This document shows positions 1 to 5,728 of a stretch of 5,868 nucleotides of DNA, piece after piece. Below the pieces are notes generated by a model. It saw nothing but the letters and a program-made list of their open reading frames with translations, did no database searches and had not been told where the DNA came from. Source of the DNA: Planctomycetaceae bacterium (GTDB taxonomy: Bacteria > Planctomycetota > Planctomycetia > Pirellulales > Thermoguttaceae); contig JAIROD010000766.1 in the NCBI GenBank assembly GCA_031257725.1, forward strand, positions 1-5,868, in the 5' to 3' direction. The first letter of the stretch is position 1. Every line of letters begins with the position of its first letter. The translations under genes and the position numbers were made by a program.

Positions 1-81
1 TGTCCAATTTTTCGGCAATGGAATTTCAGGAATTTCGGGCGGGTCAAGAACAATATCGGGTTCCGGTAAAATCGTACTCAT
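1..81 (-). CDS. N-terminus of an unidentified protein, cut by the left window edge
   Basis: Read on the minus strand from the ATG at 81-79, 27 codons stay open to the window edge. The peptide begins MSTILPEPDIV and ends PLPKNWT at the edge; it is rich in proline and acidic residues and has no hydrophobic segment. Codon choice (CCG, GAA, ATT) resembles the two complete genes, and an in-frame TAA lies just upstream, so this ATG is the natural start. There is no purine-rich ribosome site; the bases before the ATG are ATTTTCATTTCCT. From memory only, a Pro-rich lead into a 'PKNW' segment recalls N-termini of some integrase-core (DDE) transposases of Planctomycetota. That is a weak impression and not a call. 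The body of the gene lies outside the window, so function stays unknown. Confidence 0.5.
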   Translation of the reverse strand, partial: MSTILPEPDIVLDPPEIPEIPLPKNWT

Positions 82-514
82 AGGAAATGAAAATATTTAG
101 TGGTGACGCTATCCATAAAATTGACAAAAATCAATTTATCTATTTTATCATCAAACAAATCAAAAATCACCAGAGTCTCTTGAAAGTGCCGACATTTTCT
201 ACTATGATAAATTCTTTCCGATTTCAATGATGATAGTTATGCCCGGTTTAAGACACCCAACAGTACATCAAAATCATCTGTCACAAATACCTAAAACACC
301 AAAATCATAACGAAGTCCACAAACACCACAAAACGAAAATTTCGATACAATTTTGCGTCGGGATATTTTATAACCCTTTTATAATCAATAGTTTACATCA
401 ATTCCCGTTCCTGGTGAACAACGACGTTTTTTTGCAGTGAACAGGGCAGTGAACAGCCACTTATATGTTTCCGCAAGTCCTTATATCACAAAGACTTACG
501 TCAAACATGAAAGA
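82..514. other. Non-coding gap left of the REPIN-like element
   Basis: No convincing gene is seen in this AT-rich stretch. Read on the minus strand it shows several short open fragments in shifting frames, broken by stops. These could be remnants of a decayed gene or chance. Visible small structures are a 7-bp inverted repeat AAATTGA/TCAATTT (118-124 and 131-137), an 11-nt palindrome CGAAAATTTCG near 335, a perfect TATAAT at 380-385 without a good -35 partner, and GTGAACA motifs (see 434-456). No tRNA or structured RNA was recognised. Confidence 0.5.
434..456 (+). repeat. Short tandem repeat GCAGTGAACAG x2
   Basis: GCAGTGAACAG occurs at 434-444 and again at 446-456, a period of 12 bp. The core GTGAACA also occurs at 414-420, 23 bp before the second core. 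Three same-orientation cores spaced 23 and 12 bp apart could be protein-binding sites, but no adjacent gene makes an operator role likely. It may be only a slippage product. Confidence 0.5.
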
Positions 515-558
515 GGTAGGCAACCGCTCGCCGAGCGGTTGCGTCGGCGATAGCCGAC
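515..558 (+). repeat. REP unit 1 (44 nt, two hairpins)
   Basis: The head GGTAGG carries GTAG at 516-519. Hairpin A is CAACCGCTCG/CGAGCGGTTG (521-530 and 532-541) around a single central base, a perfect 10-bp inverted repeat. Hairpin B is GTCGGC-GATA-GCCGAC (543-558), a 6-bp stem with a 4-nt loop. It aligns without gaps to REP unit 2 with 34 of 44 identities. Confidence 0.8.
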
Positions 559-634
559 TTGCCCCTGTTTCCCGCTGGCAATCGGTTTCCAAACCGGTCG
601 GAAACACCAATTGCCCAATCGAATCTGATTCACT

Positions 635-678
635 GTTGCCTAGCAGCAACGCAACCTTTCGGCGAAAGGTTGCCTACC
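635..678 (-). repeat. REP unit 2 (44 nt, inverted copy of unit 1)
   Basis: On the minus strand this unit begins with the same GGTAGGCAACC head. Hairpin A is CAACCTTTCG/CGAAAGGTTG, and hairpin B is GTTGCT-GCTA-GGCAAC with one T-G wobble. Compared with unit 1, the ten differences are four complete base-pair swaps, one pair-preserving wobble and one loop base. Both hairpins are therefore conserved as structure rather than as sequence. Confidence 0.8.
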
Positions 679-752
679 ATCGAATGACCAATCTACTGAA
701 TAATTACGGAATAGTTAAAAAAAAATATTTCACTGATATATTACATTAATTT

Positions 753-770
753 ATTAATTAATTAATTAAT
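753..770. repeat. Tetranucleotide microsatellite (ATTA)4.5
   Basis: Eighteen bases have a strict 4-bp period, ATTA repeated four and a half times. The flanking TTAATTT (745-751) is a degenerate extension. Such runs can change length by slippage. It lies about 250 bp upstream of the 1022 start, too far for a simple spacer-tuning role. Confidence 0.75.
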
Positions 771-790
771 GGGTTGAAAATAAAAAATTG
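769..790 (+). repeat. 22-nt dispersed direct repeat, copy 1
   Basis: ATGGGTTGAAAATAAAAAAT plus TG matches positions 5729-5750 in the same orientation with 20 of 22 identities (TT replaced by CA at bases 6-7). Much of it is A-rich, so part of the similarity is compositional. The shared ATGGG..G and terminal TTG argue for common origin. Confidence 0.4.
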
Positions 791-873
791 AATGATGAGA
801 GATGCCCTAATAACTAATACCCTTAAAATAAACCGCAGGGCAACCAATATTTTACCGACTTGGAATTGTACGG

Positions 874-902
874 TTGTAATCAGCAAACAAAAAAGTTATC
901 AT
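874..902 (+). promoter_or_regulatory. Weak sigma70-type promoter candidate for the metallophosphoesterase gene
   Basis: TTGTAA (874-879) and TATCAT (897-902) are separated by exactly 17 bp; they match the -35 and -10 consensus at 4 and 5 of 6 positions. Initiation near 909 would give a leader of about 110 nt that includes the hairpin at 922-937 and the REP fragment at 948-967. In such AT-rich DNA a match of this quality is common, so this is only a candidate. Confidence 0.25.
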
Positions 903-921
903 ATCGTCAATCAATGATTAT

Positions 922-937
922 CGATTATCGTTAATCG
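922..937. promoter_or_regulatory. Palindrome CGATTA-TCGT-TAATCG in the gene leader
   Basis: A perfect 6-bp stem with a TCGT loop sits about 85 bp upstream of the ATG at 1022. It is preceded by a direct repeat, GATTATC (916-922 and 923-929), whose second copy overlaps the left arm. It could be an operator or an RNA hairpin. No regulator is encoded nearby to favour either. Confidence 0.3.
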
Positions 938-947
938 TAATTCAATG

Positions 948-967
948 TCGGCGAAGGACTGCCTATC
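948..967 (-). repeat. Decayed fragment of the same REP family
   Basis: On the minus strand the 20 bases read GATAGGCAGTCCTTCGCCGA and match the first 20 bases of REP unit 2 at 16 positions, including TAGGCA and TTCGCCGA. Similarity stops there and the right arm of hairpin A is gone. The end abuts a small hairpin, CTATC-TCGT-GATAG (963-976). It lies 45 to 75 bp upstream of the gene at 1022, inside its probable leader. Confidence 0.45.
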
Positions 968-1010
968 TCGTGATAGATAAATATTACAAATAAATCCCAA
1001 ACAATTTAAC

Positions 1011-1015
1011 GGAGG
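1011..1015 (+). promoter_or_regulatory. Strong Shine-Dalgarno site for the metallophosphoesterase gene
   Basis: GGAGG ends six bases before the ATG at 1022, an ideal spacing. It fixes this ATG as the start. Neither of the other two starts in the window has a comparable site. Confidence 0.85.
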
Positions 1016-1021
1016 TTTAAA

Positions 1022-2362
1022 ATGAAAAAACTATTAACAATTACTTTTTTTACGGTTTTGCTAATTCCGGCAATGTTGACGGGAATGTCGGCAGGGCAAG
1101 CGTTAACCGGACAAGCATCGGAGTTGCCGCGTTTTGCGGTTATTTCTGATACGCATTTCGAAAATAATCGCGGTGAAGGCGCGAAAGTTAAAGTTCCAAA
1201 AGCTCTAAAAAATCTAATGAACAAGAAACCATTGGTGGACACAATTTTCATCGTCGGAGACCTAACCGATCACGGAAATCAGAAAGAATACGATCAATTA
1301 CTTGCCGTTTTGGACGATAAAAATTTGATTCCGGAAAATGTTGACGTTTACGTGATGATGGGATTCAATCATGATAAATCATCTCGGAGTGCAACAGATG
1401 ATGTGAAAAATATTTTGGGTTACGCCGCAACAGCCGCCCAAAAGAATTTTTTGGAAAAAGTCAAAAAACCGCTTCATCAATTTGTAGAAATTAAAGGTTA
1501 TTCATTTATCACCTTGAGCGAAGGCGGCAGTAATCCAAGTCCGTACAATAATGAAGTGAAAAAATTTCTGGAAGCGAAACTCGCCGAAGCCGCAAAAAAT
1601 GATCCCGATAAACCGATCTTTGTTTTTACTCATGTTCCGCCGCTGAATACTTGTTACGGCTCGTGGAAAAACGAAGGTTGGGGAACTGATGTTTTCACGC
1701 CGGTGTTGAATCGCTATCCTCAAGCAATTGTAATTTCAGGACATTCGCATTTTCCAATCGGCGATCCGCGTTCCATTTATCAGGACAAATTCACCTCGAT
1801 CAATGACGGCAGCACAACGTATAGTGAAGTCGAACCGGGTATTCTCAATATCGGGATTCACCCTGAAAATAGCGAAAAAGTTACAGAAGGTCTGATTGTC
1901 AACGTGCTGGAAAACGGTAACGTGGAAGTTGAACGATGGGACACTTACCGCAATGAAGAAATTTTACCGCGATGGACAATTAACGCGCCACACAACGGCA
2001 GTAATTTTCGTTACACAAAAGTTCGTAACGGACTTCCCGCACCAACTTTTGCAGAAGGAATTTTACCGACAGTGGATAATATAACGGAAAAATCCTGCAC
2101 CGTTACTTTTTCACAGGCAACAGACAATGACGTCGTTCATCGTTATCTTATTGAGATTTTGGATGACAACGAAAAAGTGATTTCGTCATTCCGTAAATTT
2201 TCTCAATTTTATTTAAATAGCGAAATGCCTAAAGAATTGAGCGTAACATTTACCGATTTACCCTCCGGCAAAACACTTTCCGTCCGCGTTACGGCAATAG
2301 ATTCCTATAATAATTCGTCAAAACCAATAAAAAGTCAACCGTTTCTGACAAACAAAAATTGA
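1022..2362 (+). CDS. Exported calcineurin-like metallophosphoesterase with C-terminal FN3-like domain
   Basis: This 446-residue protein is a predicted dinuclear-metal phosphoesterase acting outside the cytoplasm; the substrate is unknown. Residues 1-26 form a signal peptide: MKK, a hydrophobic core, then small residues (SAGQA) and no lipobox cysteine. The metallophosphoesterase domain spans about 36-300 and shows the family metal ligands in order: D43 and H45 (ISDTHF), D80 (GDLTDHG, 79-85), N116-H117 (GFNHD), H204 (FTHVPP) and H241/H243 (GHSH, 240-243). The usual GNHD box reads FNHD here, while the ligands remain. The segment SGHSHFPIGDPRSI followed by Q, a Phe-Thr and a Gly-Ser resembles a group of secreted phosphoesterases in Firmicutes and Bacteroidetes. 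Residues about 338-443 look like an FN3 beta-sandwich (PAPTF start, VRVTAIDSYNNSS near the end). A strong GGAGG fixes the start. It converges with the gene at 2520-5624 and has no operon partner in the window. Family assignment is secure; the physiological role is open. Confidence 0.92.
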   Translation: MKKLLTITFFTVLLIPAMLTGMSAGQALTGQASELPRFAVISDTHFENNRGEGAKVKVPKALKNLMNKKPLVDTIFIVGDLTDHGNQKEYDQLLAVLDDKNLIPENVDVYVMMGFNHDKSSRSATDDVKNILGYAATAAQKNFLEKVKKPLHQFVEIKGYSFITLSEGGSNPSPYNNEVKKFLEAKLAEAAKNDPDKPIFVFTHVPPLNTCYGSWKNEGWGTDVFTPVLNRYPQAIVISGHSHFPIGDPRSIYQDKFTSINDGSTTYSEVEPGILNIGIHPENSEKVTEGLIVNVLENGNVEVERWDTYRNEEILPRWTINAPHNGSNFRYTKVRNGLPAPTFAEGILPTVDNITEKSCTVTFSQATDNDVVHRYLIEILDDNEKVISSFRKFSQFYLNSEMPKELSVTFTDLPSGKTLSVRVTAIDSYNNSSKPIKSQPFLTNKN

Positions 2363-2425
2363 AAATTATACTCCCATACTTTAAAATCCACATGAAATCG
2401 CAGGGTTGACTCCGGCTTGTACAAT

Positions 2426-2466
2426 CGCGGGGCAAGCCCACACCGTTAACTTTCGGTAGATTCTGA
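2426..2466 (+). repeat. 41-nt inverted repeat flanking the activase gene, copy 1
   Basis: The segment beginning CGCGGGGCAAGCCCAC and ending TTCTGA matches the reverse complement of 5641-5681 at 37 of 41 positions without gaps. Weaker similarity continues outward to an AGGGTT on both sides (2403-2408 here). It contains a GTTAAC (2445-2450) and lies in the 157-bp gap between two converging stop codons. With GGCTTG (2414-2419), CAAGCC (2433-2438) can form a 6-bp stem. No T-run follows, so it is not a typical terminator. Confidence 0.75.
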
Positions 2467-2478
2467 ATTTTGAGAGAT

Positions 2479-2513
2479 TACCTGGTGTATTATCAGGAAA
2501 TACTCATCAGGTA
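2479..2513. other. Stem-loop next to the activase stop codon
   Basis: TACCTG (2479-2484) pairs with CAGGTA (2508-2513), and GTATT (2487-2491) pairs with AATAC (2499-2503) around a 7-nt loop. This gives an 11-bp hairpin with a 2/4 internal loop. On either strand it lacks a following U-run, so it is a poor intrinsic terminator. It lies just downstream of the minus-strand stop codon and could still mark the mRNA 3' end. Confidence 0.4.
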
Positions 2514-2524
2514 GGTTGCCTACC
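2510..2524 (-). repeat. REP head overlapping the activase stop codon
   Basis: On the minus strand GGTAGGCAACC (2524 down to 2514) is identical to the first 11 bases of both REP units at 515-678. The following bases make a compact hairpin of their own, AGGTAGG-ttg-CCTACCT on the plus strand (2509-2525). The conserved GTAG provides the TAG that ends the 2520-5624 gene. The rest of the 44-nt unit is not recognisable. Confidence 0.6.
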
Positions 2525-5500
2525 TTCTCGACTGAATAGTTACCTTTTTATTACATTCTTTGTTATTCATTGTCGAGAGCAGTGATCTTACGCGAATTTT
2601 GACCGCACCGAGTTGGGTACCTTCGTCGATTTTGAGTAAGGTGTGAACTTTATCCGCCGAAGCGAGAATTTCCGCAACTTGTTCCGCAGTAACCGCATCA
2701 AGACCACAACCAAATGAGGTTAATTGAATCATTTGGAATTGCGGGCGGGTTGCGACAAAAGTTGCCGCACGATACAGGCGGGCGTGATAACCCCATTGAT
2801 CCACCACCAGCAGCGGGAAAAGCAAATTCCGACCCAAATGCGCAACAGAATCACCGGACAACACCGCCGCACCGCCGGAAACAATTAACTCAGGAATACC
2901 ATGATGAATCATCGGATCAAGATGATACGGTCTGCCCGCCAACACAATACCCGGCTCGCCGGATTCCACCAACGAAATAAATAACTCTTCACCCTTTTGC
3001 CGAATATCCGTTTTGTACAATTCCTGTTCAACAACCGCACACGTCATTGCCCGTTGTAAATCATTGTATTTTACGTCCCAATATTTTAGTTCGGCAAAAA
3101 GAAGTTTTGCCAGTTTACGATAATCTTCACCGGGCAAAAATGGGGAGAATAACGTTACTCCGTTATCTTTGACGGCATCAATATTCAGCCGAACCACTTC
3201 AGGATAAGAACCAACCACCGGACAATTATAAGTATAAACCGATTCCTGAAACTCCCGCTTTTCCACCGGTAACGCAGGATAAAAAATTCGTTTCACTCCT
3301 TTGTCAATCAGATTGATTATATGCCCATGAACCAGTTTTGCCGGAAAACACAACGTTTGCGACGAAACACTGTCAATGCCTTTATTGTACAACCGTTGCG
3401 AAGACGGATCGGAAAGCACAACACGAAAACCAAGTTCCTGAAACAACGTAAACCAAAACGGATAATTCTCGTACATGTTCAGAACACGCGGAATTCCAAT
3501 TTCACCCAACGGAGCCTTGTCACCGCTAAGCGGTTCATAATAATCGAAAAGCCGTTCATATTGATACTGAAACAGATTTTCACGATCCGCCGCGTTTTGT
3601 TTTCCGATACCGCGTTCACACTTATTGCCGGAGATGAATGTTTTTTTTTCAGGAAACCGATGAATATTGATCAAACATTTATTGGAACAACCTTGACAAC
3701 GTTTTTGTGTTGAATGAATCGAAAAATCAGTGATTGCTTCGGGAGTGATGAGCGAAGAATGATTGTTGTATTTTCGGTTTGCGGTACGGTCATGAGTTAC
3801 ATGATTCAGCATCGCGGCTCTAACTGTTTGCGTAGGAGCAATAACTCCGCGATTGTCAACACGGTCATGAGCAATCAGTGCGGCACCGTAAGCGCCCATG
3901 ATTCCCGGAATATCCGTGCGAAATACATCACGCCCAATCAGTTTTTCAAAAGCTCTCAGTACCGCCGGATTACTGAACGTTCCGCCTTGAACCATGATAC
4001 GATCGCCGAGTTCGGCAACATCGGCGATTTTCAATACTTTATACAAAGCGTTTTTCGCAACAGAATAAGAAATTCCTGCGGAGATATCGGCTACTGTTGC
4101 ATTTTCTTTTTGTGCTTGTTTCACTTTTGAGTTCATAAACACGGTGCAACGTGTTCCCAAATCAATGGGTTGTTTGGCAAACAACCCTTCTGTTGCAAAG
4201 GTTGCCGCGTTGTAACCGAGCGAGTGTGCGAATGTTTCGATAAAGGAACCGCAACCCGAAGAGCAAGCCTCATTCAGAATAATTTTGTCAAGCCTGCCGT
4301 TTTTAATATAAAGACATTTAATGTCCTGCCCGCCAATGTCCAGAATAAACGAAACATCACGGACAAAATGATTGGCGGCACGAAAATGCGCTAAGGTTTC
4401 CACTTCGCCTTCGTCAATCCCCAAAGCAGTCCGCAGCATCATTTCCCCGTAACCGGTCACACAGGAATTTTTAATGATTGTTCCCGCCGGCAACATTTCG
4501 TACATCTCGGACACCATATTAAGAACCGTTTTAATCGGTTCCCCTTCGTTAGTGCCATACCATGCTTTCAGAATTTGGTTTTGATCGTCGATCAGCACGG
4601 CTTTGGTGGTGGTGGAACCGGCATCGATACCTAAAAAAAGATCACCGTAAGCGGTTGCCGGTTCAGCACGGTTTGCCTTTAACCGTTCATGCCGCAACGT
4701 AAATTGATCAAACTCCTCCTGAGAAATAAACAATGGCGGTAAGCGGTTTGTTTCTTTGGTGAGTTCTTGCCGGGTAATGGCATGAATCCGCTGATGAAGT
4801 TGCTTTGCGGTCATCGGTTCATTTTTAACCGAAAGCAATGCCGCCCCCAACGCAACAAAATAATGAGCATTTTCGGGATGAATTGTTTGTTCGGGTGTTA
4901 GGTGTAGTGTTTCGGCGAAACGTTTGCGAAGTTCCGGCAGAAAAAACAACGGTCCCCCAAGAAAAGCCACATTGCCCCGAATTTTACGCCCACAAGCTAA
5001 TCCGCCAATCGTTTGATCAACCACCGCTTGCAGAACACTGGCGGCAATATCTTCTTTCCGTGCGCCTTCATTCAACAGCATGGTCACATCCGATTTGGTA
5101 AAAACACCGCATCGTGCGGCGATTGGATAAATTGTTTGAGCATGGGCTGCCAAATTGTTAATACCGGTTGCGTCGGTTTTGAGAGTTACGGCAATTTGAT
5201 CGATAAAAGCACCGGTTCCTCCGGCGCAAGTTTCGTTCATACGTTGGTCGATACTTCCCTCGAAAAAGGTAATTTTCGCATCTTCACCGCCAAGTTCGAT
5301 GACCACCTTGGTTTGCGGGATAAAAGTTGTAACTGCTTCAACACCGGCAATCACTTCCTGTACAAACGGAATATTGAGTTTTTGAGAGAGTCCGATACCG
5401 GCGGAACCTGTTACCGTTACCGTGAAATGTTGTTGCCCGCAACATTGCAGGGCTTCAGAAATCAACGTGTGCAGCGTTTGAAAGACATCAGCGTAGTGCC

Positions 5501-5624
5501 GGGAATACCAAGAGCCAAGAATTTGTTTCTGAATATCATCGAAGACAACAATTTTAATGGTTGTGGAACCAATATCGAGTCCTAACCGCAAGGTCTCTGA
5601 TGATTTTGTGGTAAAAGTTATCAT
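2520..5624 (-). CDS. Double-domain CoA dehydratase activase-like ATPase (BcrAD/BadF/HgdC family) with DUF2229-like region
   Basis: The 1034-residue protein carries two tandem ASKHA-fold BcrAD/BadF/HgdC modules. Relatives hydrolyse ATP to push one electron from a [4Fe-4S] cluster into 2-hydroxyacyl-CoA dehydratases or benzoyl-CoA reductases. Module 1 (about 13-265) shows GLDIGSTTIK (15-24), GGEDAK (112-117), C133 in CAGGTGAF and C172 in RCGVFTKSDV. Module 2 (about 328-585) shows GIDAGSTTTK (332-341), GGQDIK (431-436), C454 and C458 in ACSSGCGSF, and C493 in RCTVFMNSK. In HgdC two such cysteines per subunit bind the cluster at the dimer interface, so one chain may form an intramolecular pair. 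A cysteine group (C643, C646, C650, C669) follows, then a DUF2229-like region (about 705 to 985; TLCFPAK, LAGRPYHLDP, SFGCGLDAVT). Many homologues continue some 400 residues with an HgdB-like part that is absent here. No clear ribosome site precedes the ATG, and the GLDIGS motif so near it supports this start. The stop lies in a REP head. No dehydratase genes adjoin it. Confidence 0.9.
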   Translation of the reverse strand: MITFTTKSSETLRLGLDIGSTTIKIVVFDDIQKQILGSWYSRHYADVFQTLHTLISEALQCCGQQHFTVTVTGSAGIGLSQKLNIPFVQEVIAGVEAVTTFIPQTKVVIELGGEDAKITFFEGSIDQRMNETCAGGTGAFIDQIAVTLKTDATGINNLAAHAQTIYPIAARCGVFTKSDVTMLLNEGARKEDIAASVLQAVVDQTIGGLACGRKIRGNVAFLGGPLFFLPELRKRFAETLHLTPEQTIHPENAHYFVALGAALLSVKNEPMTAKQLHQRIHAITRQELTKETNRLPPLFISQEEFDQFTLRHERLKANRAEPATAYGDLFLGIDAGSTTTKAVLIDDQNQILKAWYGTNEGEPIKTVLNMVSEMYEMLPAGTIIKNSCVTGYGEMMLRTALGIDEGEVETLAHFRAANHFVRDVSFILDIGGQDIKCLYIKNGRLDKIILNEACSSGCGSFIETFAHSLGYNAATFATEGLFAKQPIDLGTRCTVFMNSKVKQAQKENATVADISAGISYSVAKNALYKVLKIADVAELGDRIMVQGGTFSNPAVLRAFEKLIGRDVFRTDIPGIMGAYGAALIAHDRVDNRGVIAPTQTVRAAMLNHVTHDRTANRKYNNHSSLITPEAITDFSIHSTQKRCQGCSNKCLINIHRFPEKKTFISGNKCERGIGKQNAADRENLFQYQYERLFDYYEPLSGDKAPLGEIGIPRVLNMYENYPFWFTLFQELGFRVVLSDPSSQRLYNKGIDSVSSQTLCFPAKLVHGHIINLIDKGVKRIFYPALPVEKREFQESVYTYNCPVVGSYPEVVRLNIDAVKDNGVTLFSPFLPGEDYRKLAKLLFAELKYWDVKYNDLQRAMTCAVVEQELYKTDIRQKGEELFISLVESGEPGIVLAGRPYHLDPMIHHGIPELIVSGGAAVLSGDSVAHLGRNLLFPLLVVDQWGYHARLYRAATFVATRPQFQMIQLTSFGCGLDAVTAEQVAEILASADKVHTLLKIDEGTQLGAVKIRVRSLLSTMNNKECNKKVTIQSRR

Positions 5625-5640
5625 AGTTTGGTCTAATCAT

Positions 5641-5681
5641 TCAGCATTTACCGAACGTTAACGGCGTGGGCTTGCCCCGCG
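5641..5681 (-). repeat. 41-nt inverted repeat flanking the activase gene, copy 2
   Basis: This is the partner of 2426-2466 in opposite orientation, with 37 of 41 matching positions. It begins 16 bp upstream of the activase ATG, so it lies in the leader or promoter region of that gene. Inside it CGTTAACG (5656-5663) is a perfect palindrome, and GTGGG-CTTGC-CCCGC (5667-5681) can form a 5-bp stem with one wobble. A further GTTAAC at 5721-5726, outside the repeat, brackets the adjacent hairpin. Confidence 0.75.
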
Positions 5682-5703
5682 TTGTTCGGCTTAACCCTAA
5701 AAC

Positions 5704-5719
5704 ACGGGGTAAACCCCGT
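5704..5719. other. GC-rich hairpin ACGGGG-TAAA-CCCCGT upstream of the activase gene
   Basis: A perfect 6-bp stem with a 4-nt loop stands out in AT-rich DNA. On the minus strand, the direction of the activase gene, it is followed by GTGTTTTAGGG, a short T-run that makes a weak terminator or attenuator possible. It may equally belong to the dispersed repeat at 5641-5681, since the two abut within one GTTAAC-bounded block (5657-5726). Confidence 0.5.
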
Positions 5720-5728
5720 CGTTAACAA

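Larger units (their letters stand above)
515..678. mobile_element. REPIN-like element: two inverted double-hairpin REP units around a spacer
   Basis: The element starts with GGTAGGCAACC (515-525) and ends with its exact complement GGTTGCCTACC (668-678). Each end is a 44-nt unit (515-558 plus, 635-678 minus) with a GTAG tetranucleotide followed by two hairpins. The central 76 bp (559-634) add nested palindromes: GTTTCC/GGAAAC (567-572, 600-605), CGGTTT/AAACCG (583-588, 591-596) and GAATCTGATTC (621-631). The whole can fold into one long imperfect cruciform. REP sequences with a GTAG head before a palindrome, paired head-to-tail as REPINs, are known from bacteria carrying RAYT (IS200-like tyrosine) transposases. 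No RAYT gene is in this window. No clear target duplication is visible at the edges. A small non-autonomous DNA transposon (MITE) is the main alternative. Open frames through this element are artefacts. Confidence 0.8.
679..947. other. AT-rich non-coding stretch between the REPIN-like element and the 1022 gene
   Basis: No gene is supported here. The stretch holds an A9 run at 717-725, a tetranucleotide run at 753-770, a 22-nt segment repeated near the right end of the window, a weak promoter candidate and an AT-rich hairpin. These are listed separately. Confidence 0.5.

Noticed and set aside
121..149. Promoter beginning with a perfect TTGACA at 121-126
   Set aside because: At 17-bp spacing the -10 position is TTTATC, a poor match, and no gene follows in that direction for 870 bp.
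200..360. Possible decayed PIN-like or other gene on the minus strand
   Set aside because: Short fragments such as FVTDDFDVLLGVL and GITIIIEIGKN look protein-like but sit in different frames broken by stops. No family can be named with any confidence.
515..678. CRISPR array or small structured RNA gene
   Set aside because: There are only two repeat units, in inverted orientation, with no regular spacers. There is no promoter plus terminator pair to support an RNA gene.
461..749. Overlapping open frames on both strands (461-649 minus, 465-749 plus)
   Set aside because: Both run through the palindromic REPIN-like element, which naturally gives open frames on both strands. They have no ribosome site, and the peptides look like translated repeats.
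1006..1723. Minus-strand frames at 1006-1251 and 1502-1723
   Set aside because: They are antisense to the metallophosphoesterase, which has a signal peptide, ordered metal motifs and a strong ribosome site.
2363..2519. Bidirectional intrinsic terminator between the convergent genes
   Set aside because: Hairpins are present, but none is followed by a U-run on either strand, so intrinsic termination cannot be claimed.
5013..5585. 190-residue open frame on the plus strand
   Set aside because: It lies wholly antisense to the well-supported activase gene, whose family motifs cover the same bases. The same holds for the plus-strand frames at 2714-2980, 3321-4130, 4170-4394 and 4838-5101.
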